DNA of 64,000 nucleotides from the NCBI GenBank assembly GCA_963715055.1, contig CAVQRB010000005.1:1-64000 (forward strand). Direction: 5' to 3'. The DNA comes from CAVQRB01 sp963715055 (GTDB lineage: Bacteria; Pseudomonadota; Alphaproteobacteria; Rhodobacterales; Rhodobacteraceae). The first letter of the stretch is position 1, and every line of letters begins with the position of its first letter. The notes beneath the pieces are model-generated. The model worked only from the letters and a program-made list of their open reading frames with translations. It was not told the origin of the DNA and did not search any database. The translations under genes and the position numbers were made by a program. Below, piece by piece: positions 35,708 through 43,152 of the stretch.

Positions 35708-35835
35708 GAGGCATTCCTTCCTTGGGTGGCTGTTCGCCAGTTGTCTCAATCCAGGTGAGATGCGGATCAATGCCCAAAGGCGCGCCCGGCTCCCGGATCA
35801 TCGAAGCCGCCCCGGAATGGAGCGGCTTGCAGGGA

Positions 35836-36195
35836 TCAGATCTTCAGACCGCCTTCACGCGCGGCGTCGGCGACTGCCTTCACCTTGCCGTGAAAGAGGA
35901 AACCGCCCCGGTCGAAATAGGCTTCTTCAACACCGGCCTTCTTGGCACGCTCGGCAATCGCCGCGCCTACCTTGGCAGCTGCTTCGATGTTGTTTTTGCC
36001 AACGACGCCCAGTGTTTTTTCGAGCGAGGATGCCGAAGCCAGCGTCACGCCAGCCACATCGTCGATCAGCTGGACGCTGATGTTCTTGTTGGAGCGGTGA
36101 ACGGAGAGGCGCACGCGCCCTGCGTTCACTTTGCGAAGTTTGTTCCGAACGCGCAGGCGGCGCTTCAAGAACAGTTGTCTTTTGCTGTTTGCCAT
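35836..36195 (-). CDS. rplR: 50S ribosomal protein L18
   Basis: This 119-residue, 5S rRNA-binding protein starts MANSKRQLFLKRRLRVRNKL. It has RLSVHRSNKNISVQLIDD, GVVGKNNIEAAAKVGAAIAE and the final FDRGGFLFHGKVKAVADAAR block, the L18 signature. It lies 12 bp after rplF in the standard spc order. Confidence 0.97.
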   Translation of the reverse strand: MANSKRQLFLKRRLRVRNKLRKVNAGRVRLSVHRSNKNISVQLIDDVAGVTLASASSLEKTLGVVGKNNIEAAAKVGAAIAERAKKAGVEEAYFDRGGFLFHGKVKAVADAAREGGLKI

Positions 36196-36207
36196 TTTCT
36201 CGCGTCC

Positions 36208-36741
36208 TTACTTCTTCTTGCCTTCTTTGCGGAAGATGAACTCGCCCTTGTAGCGGATTCCCTTGCCTTTATACGGCTCGGGCGCACGCCATGCGCGAAT
36301 TTCTGCGGCAACCTGACCAACGGCTTGTTCGTCGATGCCTTCCACAATGATTTCGGTCTGCTTCGGTGCGGTCACGGTGACGCCGGCGGGCGCCTCGTAG
36401 TCCACATCGTGGCTGTAGCCGAGGTTCAGTTTCAGCGTGTTGCCCTGCACCGCGGCACGGTAACCGACACCCTGGATTTCAAGCTCTTTCTTGAAGCCGG
36501 TGGTCACACCGGTCACCAGGTTCTCGATCATCGAGCGGGACATGCCCCACTGCTGGCGGGCGCGCTTGGAGGTGCCACGCGGGCGCACGGTGACGGCACC
36601 ATCGTCGATGGTGATAGTCACATCGTCGGTCGCCTTGAAGCTGCGGGTGCCTTTCGGACCTTTCACTTCAATGGTCTGGCCGCTCATCGACGCGGATACC
36701 CCTGCGGGCATCGGGACGGGTTTCTTACCAATACGAGACAT
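36208..36741 (-). CDS. rplF: 50S ribosomal protein L6
   Basis: The start at 36741 (MSRIGKKPVPMPAGVSASMS) gives 177 residues, the usual length. Two L6 repeats are present, with IEVKGPKGTRSFKA in the first. The second ends in EIRAWRAPEPYKGKGIRYKG, the C-terminal L6 signature. L6 sits near the factor-binding site of the large subunit. It follows rpsH by 10 bp. Confidence 0.97.
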   Translation of the reverse strand: MSRIGKKPVPMPAGVSASMSGQTIEVKGPKGTRSFKATDDVTITIDDGAVTVRPRGTSKRARQQWGMSRSMIENLVTGVTTGFKKELEIQGVGYRAAVQGNTLKLNLGYSHDVDYEAPAGVTVTAPKQTEIIVEGIDEQAVGQVAAEIRAWRAPEPYKGKGIRYKGEFIFRKEGKKK

Positions 36742-36751
36742 CAGACCCTCC

Positions 36752-37144
36752 TTAGAAGACGGTGCAAAGCACTTCGCCACCGACGTTGGCGCTGCGTGCT
36801 GCTTGGTCAGACATCACACCCTTGGGGGTGGAGACAATCGACACGCCCAAGCCCTGACGGACAACGGGGATGTCATTGACGCCCATGTAGACGCGACGAC
36901 CGGGTTTTGAGACCCGCTTCAGCTCGCGAATGACAGGTTCGCCTTCATAGTACTTGAGGCTGATCTCGATGGCCGGATGGCCGTCGGCACCAGTGATCTT
37001 CTCATAGCCGCGGATGTAGCCTTCGTCCGCCAGCACATCCAGCACCCATGCCCGCAGCTTGGAAGCCGGGGTCACGACGGTGGATTTGCCGCGCATCGAC
37101 GAGTTGCGGATCCGGGTGAGCATATCTGCGATAGGATCGTTCAT
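36752..37144 (-). CDS. rpsH: 30S ribosomal protein S8
   Basis: This 130-residue protein starts MNDPIADMLTRIRNSSMRGK. It has EGYIRGYEKI and the C-terminal signature GVSIVSTPKGVMSDQAARSA followed by GGEVLCTVF. S8 binds 16S rRNA early and, in E. coli, represses the spc mRNA at the rplE start. I did not test for that site here. It lies 12 bp after rpsN. Confidence 0.97.
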   Translation of the reverse strand: MNDPIADMLTRIRNSSMRGKSTVVTPASKLRAWVLDVLADEGYIRGYEKITGADGHPAIEISLKYYEGEPVIRELKRVSKPGRRVYMGVNDIPVVRQGLGVSIVSTPKGVMSDQAARSANVGGEVLCTVF

Positions 37145-37156
37145 CTCACGCTCTCC

Positions 37157-37462
37157 TTACCAGCTCGACTTGACCATGCCGGGGATCTGGCCGGTGGAGC
37201 CAAGATCACGCAGCGCGATCCGCGAAATTTTCAGTTTGCGATAATAGGCGTGCGGACGACCCGTCAGCTGGCAGCGGTTGTGCAGGCGCACGGCGCTGGA
37301 GTTGCGGGGCAGTTTCGCCAGCTTCAGGGAAGCGCGGAAACGCTCTTCCATCGGCTTGCTTTCGTCGCTCACGACAGCCTTGAGCGCGGTGCGCTTGGCG
37401 GCGTATTTCTCCACCAGGGCGGCGCGCTTCTTCTCGCGTTCGATCATAGATTTCTTAGCCAT
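37157..37462 (-). CDS. rpsN: 30S ribosomal protein S14 (zinc-free form)
   Basis: This 101-residue protein is the long, Cys-motif-free S14: it starts MAKKSMIEREKKRAALVEKY and has no CxxC pair. The conserved RLHNRCQLTGRPHAYYRKLK and ISRIALRDLGSTGQIPGM end it. S14 binds the 3' domain of 16S rRNA. It lies 19 bp after rplE in spc order. Confidence 0.97.
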   Translation of the reverse strand: MAKKSMIEREKKRAALVEKYAAKRTALKAVVSDESKPMEERFRASLKLAKLPRNSSAVRLHNRCQLTGRPHAYYRKLKISRIALRDLGSTGQIPGMVKSSW

Positions 37463-37481
37463 GTCTTTTTCCTTCCCGCGC

Positions 37482-38045
37482 TTATGAGTTGAAGGGCATG
37501 TTGAAAGCTTTCAACAGCGCCTTGGCTTCAGCGTCGGTTTTCGCCGTGGTGGCGATCACGATGTCCATTCCCCAGTTCTCATCGATCTTGTCGAAGTTGA
37601 TCTCGGGGAACACGAGGTGCTCTTTCAGGCCCATGGCGTAGTTGCCACGGCCGTCGAAGCTCTTGCCTGAAACGCCGCGGAAGTCGCGGACGCGGGGCAG
37701 TGCAATCGTGATCAGACGATCGAGGAATTCGTACATGCGGTCACCGCGCAGGGTCACTTTCGCACCCAGCGGCATATCCTCACGCACACGGAAACCCGCG
37801 ATGGATTTCTTGGCGATGGTCGTCATGGCCTTCTGGCCTGCGATCAGCGTCAGGTCTTCCTGGGCGGATTTGGCTTTCTTGCTGTCGCGCACGGCTTCGG
37901 CGCCACAGCCGATGTTCAGCACGACCTTGTCGAGGCGCGGGATCATCATCTCGTTCTTGTAGCCGAACTCTTCTTTCAGCGCGGCACGGATGGTGTCCTT
38001 GTAGACGGCCTTCAGGCGGGGCGTGTAGGTTGCAGTATCAAGCAT
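37482..38045 (-). CDS. rplE: 50S ribosomal protein L5
   Basis: This 187-residue protein has YTPRLKAVYKDTIRAALKEE, the IPRLDKVVLNIGCGAE strand, TLIAGQKAMTTIAKKSIAGF and REDMPLGAKVTLRGDRMYEF. The FPEINFDKIDENWGMDIVI block comes near the end. L5 carries 5S rRNA and contacts the P-site tRNA. Its start overlaps the rplX stop by 8 bases, so translation is probably coupled. Confidence 0.98.
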   Translation of the reverse strand: MLDTATYTPRLKAVYKDTIRAALKEEFGYKNEMMIPRLDKVVLNIGCGAEAVRDSKKAKSAQEDLTLIAGQKAMTTIAKKSIAGFRVREDMPLGAKVTLRGDRMYEFLDRLITIALPRVRDFRGVSGKSFDGRGNYAMGLKEHLVFPEINFDKIDENWGMDIVIATTAKTDAEAKALLKAFNMPFNS

Positions 38046-38349
38046 CGATCACGTCCCCCGTGGTTTTGGCAAAGCGCACTTTCTTGTCGCCGTCCATCTT
38101 GAAGCCGACCCGCGTCGCCTTGCCGTTCTTGTCGACAAGCGCGAGGTTGCTCAGATCCAGCGGCATCGCCTTGGGGATGCGACCGCCCTGGCTTTCCTGC
38201 GACTGGCGGGTGGCGCGGATGGCGATGTTGATGCCATCGACGACGGCCTTGTTCGACTTGGGATCGACGGACGAGATCGTGCCGGTCTTGCCCTTGTCCT
38301 TGCCTGCGAGCACGATGACCTTGTCACCTTTGCGAAGTTTTGCAGCCAT
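38038..38349 (-). CDS. rplX: 50S ribosomal protein L24
   Basis: This 103-residue protein has the KOW motif KLRKGDKVIVLAGKDKGKTG at its start. It also has the INIAIRATRQSQESQGGRIP block and SNLALVDKNGKATRVGFKM. L24 starts 50S assembly near the exit tunnel. It lies 2 bp after rplN and overlaps rplE. Confidence 0.97.
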   Translation of the reverse strand: MAAKLRKGDKVIVLAGKDKGKTGTISSVDPKSNKAVVDGINIAIRATRQSQESQGGRIPKAMPLDLSNLALVDKNGKATRVGFKMDGDKKVRFAKTTGDVIDA

Positions 38350-38351
38350 GA

Positions 38352-38720
38352 TTACAGCACCTCCGGAGCGAGCGAGATGATTTTCATGAAGTTCTTGGCG
38401 CGCAGCTCACGCACAACCGGGCCAAAGATACGCGTACCGATGGGCTCGTTGTTGTTGTTGAGGATCACGGCGGCATTGCGATCGAAGCGGATCGCGGTGC
38501 CGTCGTCGCGGCGAACTTCCTTGGCGGTGCGCACGACGACGGCCTTGCGCACGTCGCCCTTCTTCACGCGGCCGCGTGGGATGGCTTCCTTGACCGAGAC
38601 GACGATGATGTCGCCCACGGACGCGTATTTACGCTTGGAACCCCCCAGCACCTTGATGCACTGAACACGGCGCGCGCCGCTGTTGTCAGCAACATCCAGG
38701 TTGGTCTGCATCTGGATCAT
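38352..38720 (-). CDS. rplN: 50S ribosomal protein L14
   Basis: This 122-residue protein starts MIQMQTNLDVADNSGARRVQ. It contains IKVLGGSKRKYASVGDIIVV, AVVVRTAKEVRRDDGTAIRF and GTRIFGPVVRELRAKNFMKI, the complete L14 signature at normal length. L14 lies at the subunit interface. The 69-bp gap to rpsQ is somewhat wide. Confidence 0.98.
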   Translation of the reverse strand: MIQMQTNLDVADNSGARRVQCIKVLGGSKRKYASVGDIIVVSVKEAIPRGRVKKGDVRKAVVVRTAKEVRRDDGTAIRFDRNAAVILNNNNEPIGTRIFGPVVRELRAKNFMKIISLAPEVL

Positions 38721-38789
38721 TTGGTTTCTCCCGACCTTTGGGGGGCGATGCGTGCCTTTTCCCCAGGGTTTCGATTAAATTGGAACGCT

Positions 38790-39029
38790 TCAGGCCTCAG
38801 CGGCTTCGAGCACTTCCCAACGTTTGGTTTTCGACTTCGGTGCACATTCCACGATGCGCACGGAATCGCCCACCTTGTACGTGTTGTTCTGATCGTGCGC
38901 CCGGTACTTCTTGGACTTGCGGATCGTCTTTTTCAGAACCGGATGCGTGAAGCGGCGCTCCACCAGAACGGTCACTGTCTGTTCGTTCGCGTTGGAGGTC
39001 ACAACGCCTTGCAGGATGCGCTTGGGCAT
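38790..39029 (-). CDS. rpsQ: 30S ribosomal protein S17
   Basis: This 79-residue OB-fold protein starts MPKRILQGVVTSNANEQTVT. It has VLVERRFTHPVLKKTIRKSK and GDSVRIVECAPKSKTKRWEV, the S17 signature. It binds 16S rRNA early in 30S assembly. It lies 10 bp after rpmC. Confidence 0.97.
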   Translation of the reverse strand: MPKRILQGVVTSNANEQTVTVLVERRFTHPVLKKTIRKSKKYRAHDQNNTYKVGDSVRIVECAPKSKTKRWEVLEAAEA

Positions 39030-39039
39030 GGTGCTCTCC

Positions 39040-39249
39040 TTATTCGCTGGCCGCAGCGGCGGCTGCGGCTTTCTGGTTCATGACGGTCAGGACGCGGGCG
39101 GCGTCGCGGCGCGCCTTGCGGATCTGGGCCGGGTTCTCAAGCTGGCCGGTCGCCTGCTGGAAACGCAGGTTGAAGCTGGCTTTCTTGAGGTTGGCAAGCT
39201 CTTCGCGGAGTTGATCCGGTGTCTTGTCGTGCAGTTCCTTGGCGTTCAT
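39040..39249 (-). CDS. rpmC: 50S ribosomal protein L29
   Basis: This 69-residue two-helix protein has LREELANLKKASFNLRFQQA and TGQLENPAQIRKARRDAARV, the L29 signature. It ends in an Ala-rich tail. AAAGGAGAGG precedes the ATG. It normally follows rplP; here 2.1 kb of other genes and a terminator lie between, so it is first in a separate rpmC-to-rpmD unit with its own promoter. Confidence 0.97.
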   Translation of the reverse strand: MNAKELHDKTPDQLREELANLKKASFNLRFQQATGQLENPAQIRKARRDAARVLTVMNQKAAAAAAASE

Positions 39250-39268
39250 GCGCCCTCTCCTTTCAACA

Positions 39269-39316
39269 TCACCGGAAGGCCCCGATACGGGTCACCCTGA
39301 TTCCAGTGGAGTTCAT
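39269..39316 (-). CDS. Possible 15-residue leader peptide upstream of rpmC
   Basis: On the minus strand an AAAGGAG lies 9 bases before ATG 39316, which opens MNSTGIRVTRIGAFR and stops at TGA 39271-39269, 19 bp before the rpmC start. It sits directly after the predicted promoter. A good ribosome site and the position support a leader ORF, but the length gives no statistical weight and no attenuator is obvious. Confidence 0.35.
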   Translation of the reverse strand: MNSTGIRVTRIGAFR

Positions 39317-39327
39317 GATGAAGGGCT

Positions 39328-39356
39328 CCTTTAGATGGAACCCGGCAGTAAGGCAA
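39328..39356 (-). promoter_or_regulatory. rpmC: Predicted promoter of the rpmC-rpmD ribosomal unit
   Basis: On the minus strand TTGCCT (39356-39351) and TAAAGG (39333-39328) are 17 bp apart. It lies between the inserted 169-residue gene and rpmC. It would drive rpmC to rpmD independently of the upstream S10 unit. Confidence 0.6.
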
Positions 39357-39424
39357 CCCCTGTCGGGTCGAATTGGAACAGGGGCGGTCTGCGCGCACAT
39401 GCGGTGGGCACGACTGTCTCCCGC

Positions 39425-39934
39425 TCAGGCCTCGCGCGACCAGAGCTCGGCGCGCATTTTGGAGGTCTTCTGCCGCTTCAAGGGATGCACGCGCGGGCGA
39501 TGGTGCAGCCGGCCAAAAGGTGACGGCACGCCTTCCTGCAAATAGTGTGCCGGGCGCTCCGGAACTTCGACCAGCTGGATGACCGGACTGCCGTCTTCCG
39601 CGCGGCGACAGAAATAACGGAACTGCGTGGCAAAAACCTGCGCGCCTGCGTGGTCGAGGTGCTGCCACTCCACCCAGATCGAGAAATTGTTTGTGGTATT
39701 GATGCTTTGTGCGATCACTTTCGCCCGAACCGAGCGGGCACCCAGGGCAAAATTGCACCGGCAATGCTCCTTGAGAAAGCCGACAAGTGCGTCGTGGTCC
39801 TGCCACACGACGATATCATCCTCAATGTAGAGCGCCCCCGGAAGCTCATAGCGTGCAGCGATCTGGTGGAAATTCTGCCTGGTGTAGTCCTGAGAAATCG
39901 TATCGAAAAAGTCGGTCGCTGTCTGGCGTTCCAT
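39425..39934 (-). CDS. SnoaL/NTF2-like hypothetical protein
   Basis: GGAG lies 8 bases before the ATG at 39934, giving 169 residues. The first 120 residues look like an NTF2/SnoaL alpha+beta barrel: an N-terminal helix with DFFDTISQDYTRQNFHQIA, then LPGALYIEDDIVVWQDHDAL, FLKEHCRCNF and a beta series ending in VFATQFRYFCRR. The tail is Arg/Lys-rich (HHRPRVHPLKRQKTSKMRAE). No catalytic residues can be assigned. It is one of three genes inserted between rplP and rpmC. Confidence 0.7.
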   Translation of the reverse strand: MERQTATDFFDTISQDYTRQNFHQIAARYELPGALYIEDDIVVWQDHDALVGFLKEHCRCNFALGARSVRAKVIAQSINTTNNFSIWVEWQHLDHAGAQVFATQFRYFCRRAEDGSPVIQLVEVPERPAHYLQEGVPSPFGRLHHRPRVHPLKRQKTSKMRAELWSREA

Positions 39935-40224
39935 GATAAAATCTCCATTGCCCGGACATTTCTCTCCGGTGAGAGGCAGCGCAGGGATGCGGGAGCAATC
40001 CAATTCTCAAACCGCTTTGGCTGCCGGTTACTCGCGCAATGCGGGTGCCAACTGTAGTCCATAATCGACGCTTTTTGACCAATCAGAGACATTGGGCAGC
40101 ATGACGCAACGGCACTTGCACCCCTTCCCGCGCGTTCATACGGTGGTATTTACCACGTTTGCATCTCGCTAAATCGCGCGACGACCTATCGCCAACGCCT
40201 CTGTTTTCGGCTAACAGCTGCTGC

Positions 40225-40845
40225 ATGTCAGACATCGCCTCACTCTTCGTTACTCGTCTCTATCGCGCCCGTCTGGAAGAGTTGGGCAAGGCCATCGACA
40301 CCGGAGAGTTGGAAGCCTCCTGCTATTCCATCGCCGAAGATGACGAAGCGGGCCAGGAATGGTGTGAGGAAAACGGCTATCCGGGCTATACCAGCTACGC
40401 CTCCCTCGATGACCTGCCCTACCGCTTTCCGATCTTCAAGGATCTGGTCAAGGTGCTGGACAAACATGTGGCGGCCTTTGCGGGCGATCTGCAGTTCGAT
40501 CTCGGCGCACGCAAGCTGAAGCTGGACAGCCTCTGGATCAACATCCTGCCCGAGGGTGGTGTGCATACGTCGCATATCCATCCTCATTCCGTGATCAGCG
40601 GCACGACCTATGTCGCGGTGCCGGACGGCGCGAGCGCCATCAAGTTCGAGGATCCGCGTCTGGCGATGATGATGGCCGCACCCGGTCGCGTGAAGGACGC
40701 GCGGCCCGATATGCGCGCTTTCCATTATGTGGCACCGGAACCGGGCGAAGTCCTGCTCTGGGAAAGCTGGTTGCGCCATGAGGTGCCGCTCAACATGTCG
40801 GAAGACGACAGGATCAGTGTGAGCTTCAACTACGGCTGGAGTTGA
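40225..40845 (+). CDS. Putative 2OG-Fe(II) oxygenase (TIGR02466-like) inside the ribosomal locus
   Basis: This 206-residue protein starts at 40225 (MSDIASLFVTRLYRARL). It has the family blocks LDSLWINILPEGGVHTSHIH, HPHSVISGTTYVAVP, KFEDPR and the C-terminal PEPGEVLLWESWLRHEVPLN followed by RISVSFNYGW. The His of HIHPHS and RHEV, with a 2-oxoglutarate-binding Arg in RISVSFN, fit a non-haem iron oxygenase. It is the only plus-strand gene within the ribosomal locus. Ribosomal protein hydroxylases exist (YcfD acts on L16), but YcfD is of the JmjC type, so any link with the neighbouring rplP is only a guess. Confidence 0.8.
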   Translation: MSDIASLFVTRLYRARLEELGKAIDTGELEASCYSIAEDDEAGQEWCEENGYPGYTSYASLDDLPYRFPIFKDLVKVLDKHVAAFAGDLQFDLGARKLKLDSLWINILPEGGVHTSHIHPHSVISGTTYVAVPDGASAIKFEDPRLAMMMAAPGRVKDARPDMRAFHYVAPEPGEVLLWESWLRHEVPLNMSEDDRISVSFNYGWS

Positions 40846-40947
40846 ACCCTGACCCTGGCCGGCGCCTGTCGAGAAACTTGTCCTGCGATCGAGACCGGCG
40901 CGACCAACACGCGCCGTGCTTTTCGGGCCTCGCATCTTTCGGCAGAC

Positions 40948-41148
40948 TCAGCAGAGCGACAGCACAAGCTCCCAGAGGAAAAAAAGTTGCGCAAGACCGT
41001 CCAGTTGATGCAGGGCCATCAGGGCTGAAAGCAGTGCGACCAGCCAGGCCGAGAATGAACGCAGAAAGGATTGCGCCTCACCATCCGCTGCGTCGCAGAG
41101 CGCCGAACGAATACTCTGTTCCTGCTCAGTCAGGCTCAAGACATGCAT
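40948..41148 (-). CDS. Possible 66-residue membrane protein
   Basis: This frame gives a charged N-terminus (MHVLSLTEQEQSIRSALCDA) followed by a hydrophobic stretch of about 35 residues (SAWLVALLSALMALHQLDGL, LAQLFFLWELVLSL). That could be one or two membrane helices. The ribosome site is weak (GGGGTGTAGA). It fills an otherwise empty 500-bp gap between the oxygenase gene and the rplP terminator. No family is recognised; it may not be expressed. Confidence 0.4.
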   Translation of the reverse strand: MHVLSLTEQEQSIRSALCDAADGEAQSFLRSFSAWLVALLSALMALHQLDGLAQLFFLWELVLSLC

Positions 41149-41288
41149 TCTACACCCCGCTAGCTACACCATGGAGATATGTGATCCGGGACTGTGGCGA
41201 GATCATGGTTGAATTTTGACAAATGCGCGCCACGACTTCGGTGGCACGGGTGGAGAACGGGCAGGAGCTTCAAGCCACGGACAAAACG

Positions 41289-41319
41289 AAAAAACCCCCG
41301 CCGACAACTGGCAGGGGTT
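41289..41319 (-). terminator. Intrinsic terminator after rplP
   Basis: On the minus strand AACCCCTGCC pairs with GGCGGGGGTT (one G-U) over a 7-base loop and continues TTTTTTCG. It lies 40 bp past the rplP stop. It should end the rplB-rplP transcript before the inserted genes. Confidence 0.88.
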
Positions 41320-41359
41320 CTTTCAGTTTTCGGTCGGACGCGAAAGCGTCTCCGGCGTC

Positions 41360-41773
41360 TTACCAGTCCTCGCGGACCACCACACGGGTCTTGATCGGCA
41401 GCTTCATCGCGGCCAGACGCAGCGCTTCGCGCGCGGTCTCGTCATCGACGCCGTCAAGCTCGAACATGATCCGTCCAGGCTTCACCTTGGCGGCCCAGAA
41501 GTCCACGGACCCCTTGCCTTTACCCATGCGAACCTCGGTCGGTTTCGAGGTAACCGGCACGTCCGGGAAGATCCGGATCCAGACACGGCCCTGACGCTTC
41601 ATGTGGCGGGTCATCGCGCGGCGGGCCGCTTCGATCTGACGCGCCGTGATGCGCTCGGGTTGCGTGGCTTTCAGGCCGTAGGTGCCGAAGTTCAGGTCAG
41701 ACCCGCCCTTCGCTTCACCCTTGATGGAGCCCTTGAACTGCTTGCGGAATTTGGTGCGTTTAGGTTGTAGCAT
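41360..41773 (-). CDS. rplP: 50S ribosomal protein L16
   Basis: This 137-residue protein starts MLQPKRTKFRKQFKGSIKGE. It has FGTYGLKATQPERITARQIE, RAMTRHMKRQGRVWIRIFPD and the GKGKGSVDFWAAKVKPGRIM block carrying the Arg hydroxylated by YcfD in E. coli. L16 organises the A-site region of the 50S. It lies 13 bp after rpsC. rpmC does not follow directly. Confidence 0.98.
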   Translation of the reverse strand: MLQPKRTKFRKQFKGSIKGEAKGGSDLNFGTYGLKATQPERITARQIEAARRAMTRHMKRQGRVWIRIFPDVPVTSKPTEVRMGKGKGSVDFWAAKVKPGRIMFELDGVDDETAREALRLAAMKLPIKTRVVVREDW

Positions 41774-41786
41774 CTGTCATTCCCCC

Positions 41787-42494
41787 TCAACGACGCCCGC
41801 CGGCACCACGCGGTGCGGGACCATCTTGCAGTTCCTGCGCCTTGCGGTCACGGGCCGCCGGATCGTGTTCCATGATCTCGCCCTTGAAGATCCAGGTCTT
41901 GATCCCGATGATCCCGTAGGCCGTCAGCGCCTCGACATGTGCGTAGTCGATGTCGGCACGCAGCGTATGGAGCGGCACGCGGCCTTCACGGTACCATTCG
42001 GTCCGTGCGATCTCTGCACCACCCAGACGACCGGACACGTTCACACGGATGCCCAGGGCCCCCATGCGCATCGCGTTCTGCACCGCCCGCTTCATGGCAC
42101 GGCGGAAGGACACCCGGCGTTCCAGCTGTTGCGCGATGCTTTCGCCCACGAGAGCGGCATCGAGCTCCGGCTTGCGCACTTCGACGATGTTGAGGTGCAG
42201 CTCGGACTTGGTCATCTTGGCGATCTTCTGGCGCAGACCTTCGATATCCGCCCCTTTCTTGCCGATGATGACGCCCGGACGCGCCGTGTGGATCGTGACG
42301 CGGCACTTCTTGTGCGGACGCTCGATGATCACGCGGGCAACACCGGCCTGCTTGCACTCTTCCTTGATGAACTCGCGGATCGCGAGATCCTCGAGCAGAA
42401 GATCACCGTATTCCTTGGTGTCGGCATACCAGCGGCTGTCCCAGGTGCGGTTCACCTGAAGGCGCATGCCAATCGGATTGACTTTGTTACCCAT
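41787..42494 (-). CDS. rpsC: 30S ribosomal protein S3
   Basis: The start at 42494 gives MGNKVNPIGMRLQVNRTWDS and 235 residues; longer frames run into rplV. It has the KH domain ARPGVIIGKKGADIEGLRQK, the MKRAVQNAMRMGALGIRVNV block and GGAEIARTEWYREGRVPLHT. S3 forms part of the mRNA entry helicase. Its ATG shares one base with the rplV TAA. Confidence 0.98.
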   Translation of the reverse strand: MGNKVNPIGMRLQVNRTWDSRWYADTKEYGDLLLEDLAIREFIKEECKQAGVARVIIERPHKKCRVTIHTARPGVIIGKKGADIEGLRQKIAKMTKSELHLNIVEVRKPELDAALVGESIAQQLERRVSFRRAMKRAVQNAMRMGALGIRVNVSGRLGGAEIARTEWYREGRVPLHTLRADIDYAHVEALTAYGIIGIKTWIFKGEIMEHDPAARDRKAQELQDGPAPRGAGGRR

Positions 42495-42874
42495 TAGGCT
42501 TGCTCCTCTACCTGACGCACAAGAATCGTGATTTCCGAGAACGGCTTGATGATCTTGCCGAAACGGCCACGGGCACGCGGGCGACCGCGCTTCATGGTCA
42601 GGTTCTTGCCCACATAGGCCTCGGCCACGACCAGTTCGTCGACGTCGAGGTTGTGGTTGTTTTCCGCATTCGCGATGGCGGACTGAAGGCATTTCTTCAC
42701 GTCCAGTGCGATCCGCTTCTTGGAGAAGGTCAGGTCCGTGAGGGCACGATCGACCTTCTTGCCACGGATCATCGCGGCCACGAGGTTCAGTTTCTGCGGG
42801 CTTGTGCGCAGCATGCGCAACTTAGCCATCGCTTCGTTATCCGCAACGCGGCGTGGATTCTTATCCTTGCTCAT
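42494..42874 (-). CDS. rplV: 50S ribosomal protein L22
   Basis: This 126-residue protein has the core LRTSPQKLNLVAAMIRGKKV and the loop KKCLQSAIANAENNHNLDVD. The C-terminal RGRPRARGRFGKIIKPFSEI strand belongs to the tunnel-lining hairpin region. The N-terminus carries the Lys/Arg segment KDKNPRRVADNEAMAK. It overlaps rpsS by 4 bases and rpsC by one. Confidence 0.97.
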   Translation of the reverse strand: MSKDKNPRRVADNEAMAKLRMLRTSPQKLNLVAAMIRGKKVDRALTDLTFSKKRIALDVKKCLQSAIANAENNHNLDVDELVVAEAYVGKNLTMKRGRPRARGRFGKIIKPFSEITILVRQVEEQA

Positions 42875-43149
42875 TTGCGTTTCGCCTTCTTGTCAGCGGC
42901 GTGACCATAGTAGGTCCGCGTCGGGGAGTATTCCCCGAATTTCTGACCAATCATTTCCTCGGTCACATTGACCGGGACGTGCTTGTGGCCGTTGTAAACG
43001 CCGAACGTGAGACCCACGAACTGCGGCAGGATCGTAGAGCGGCGCGACCAGATCTTGATCACTTCGTTGCGACCGCTTTCGCGGGACGCCTCGGCCTTTT
43101 TCAACACGTAGCTGTCGACAAAAGGACCTTTCCAAACAGAGCGTGCCAT
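42871..43149 (-). CDS. rpsS: 30S ribosomal protein S19
   Basis: This 92-residue protein starts MARSVWKGPFVDSYVLKKAE. It has IKIWSRRSTILPQFVGLTFG, VYNGHKHVPVNVTEEMIGQK and FGEYSPTRTYYGHAADKKAK, the full S19 signature. S19 lies in the 30S head beside S13. It lies 3 bp from rplB and overlaps rplV. Confidence 0.98.
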   Translation of the reverse strand: MARSVWKGPFVDSYVLKKAEASRESGRNEVIKIWSRRSTILPQFVGLTFGVYNGHKHVPVNVTEEMIGQKFGEYSPTRTYYGHAADKKAKRK

Positions 43150-43152
43150 AGG

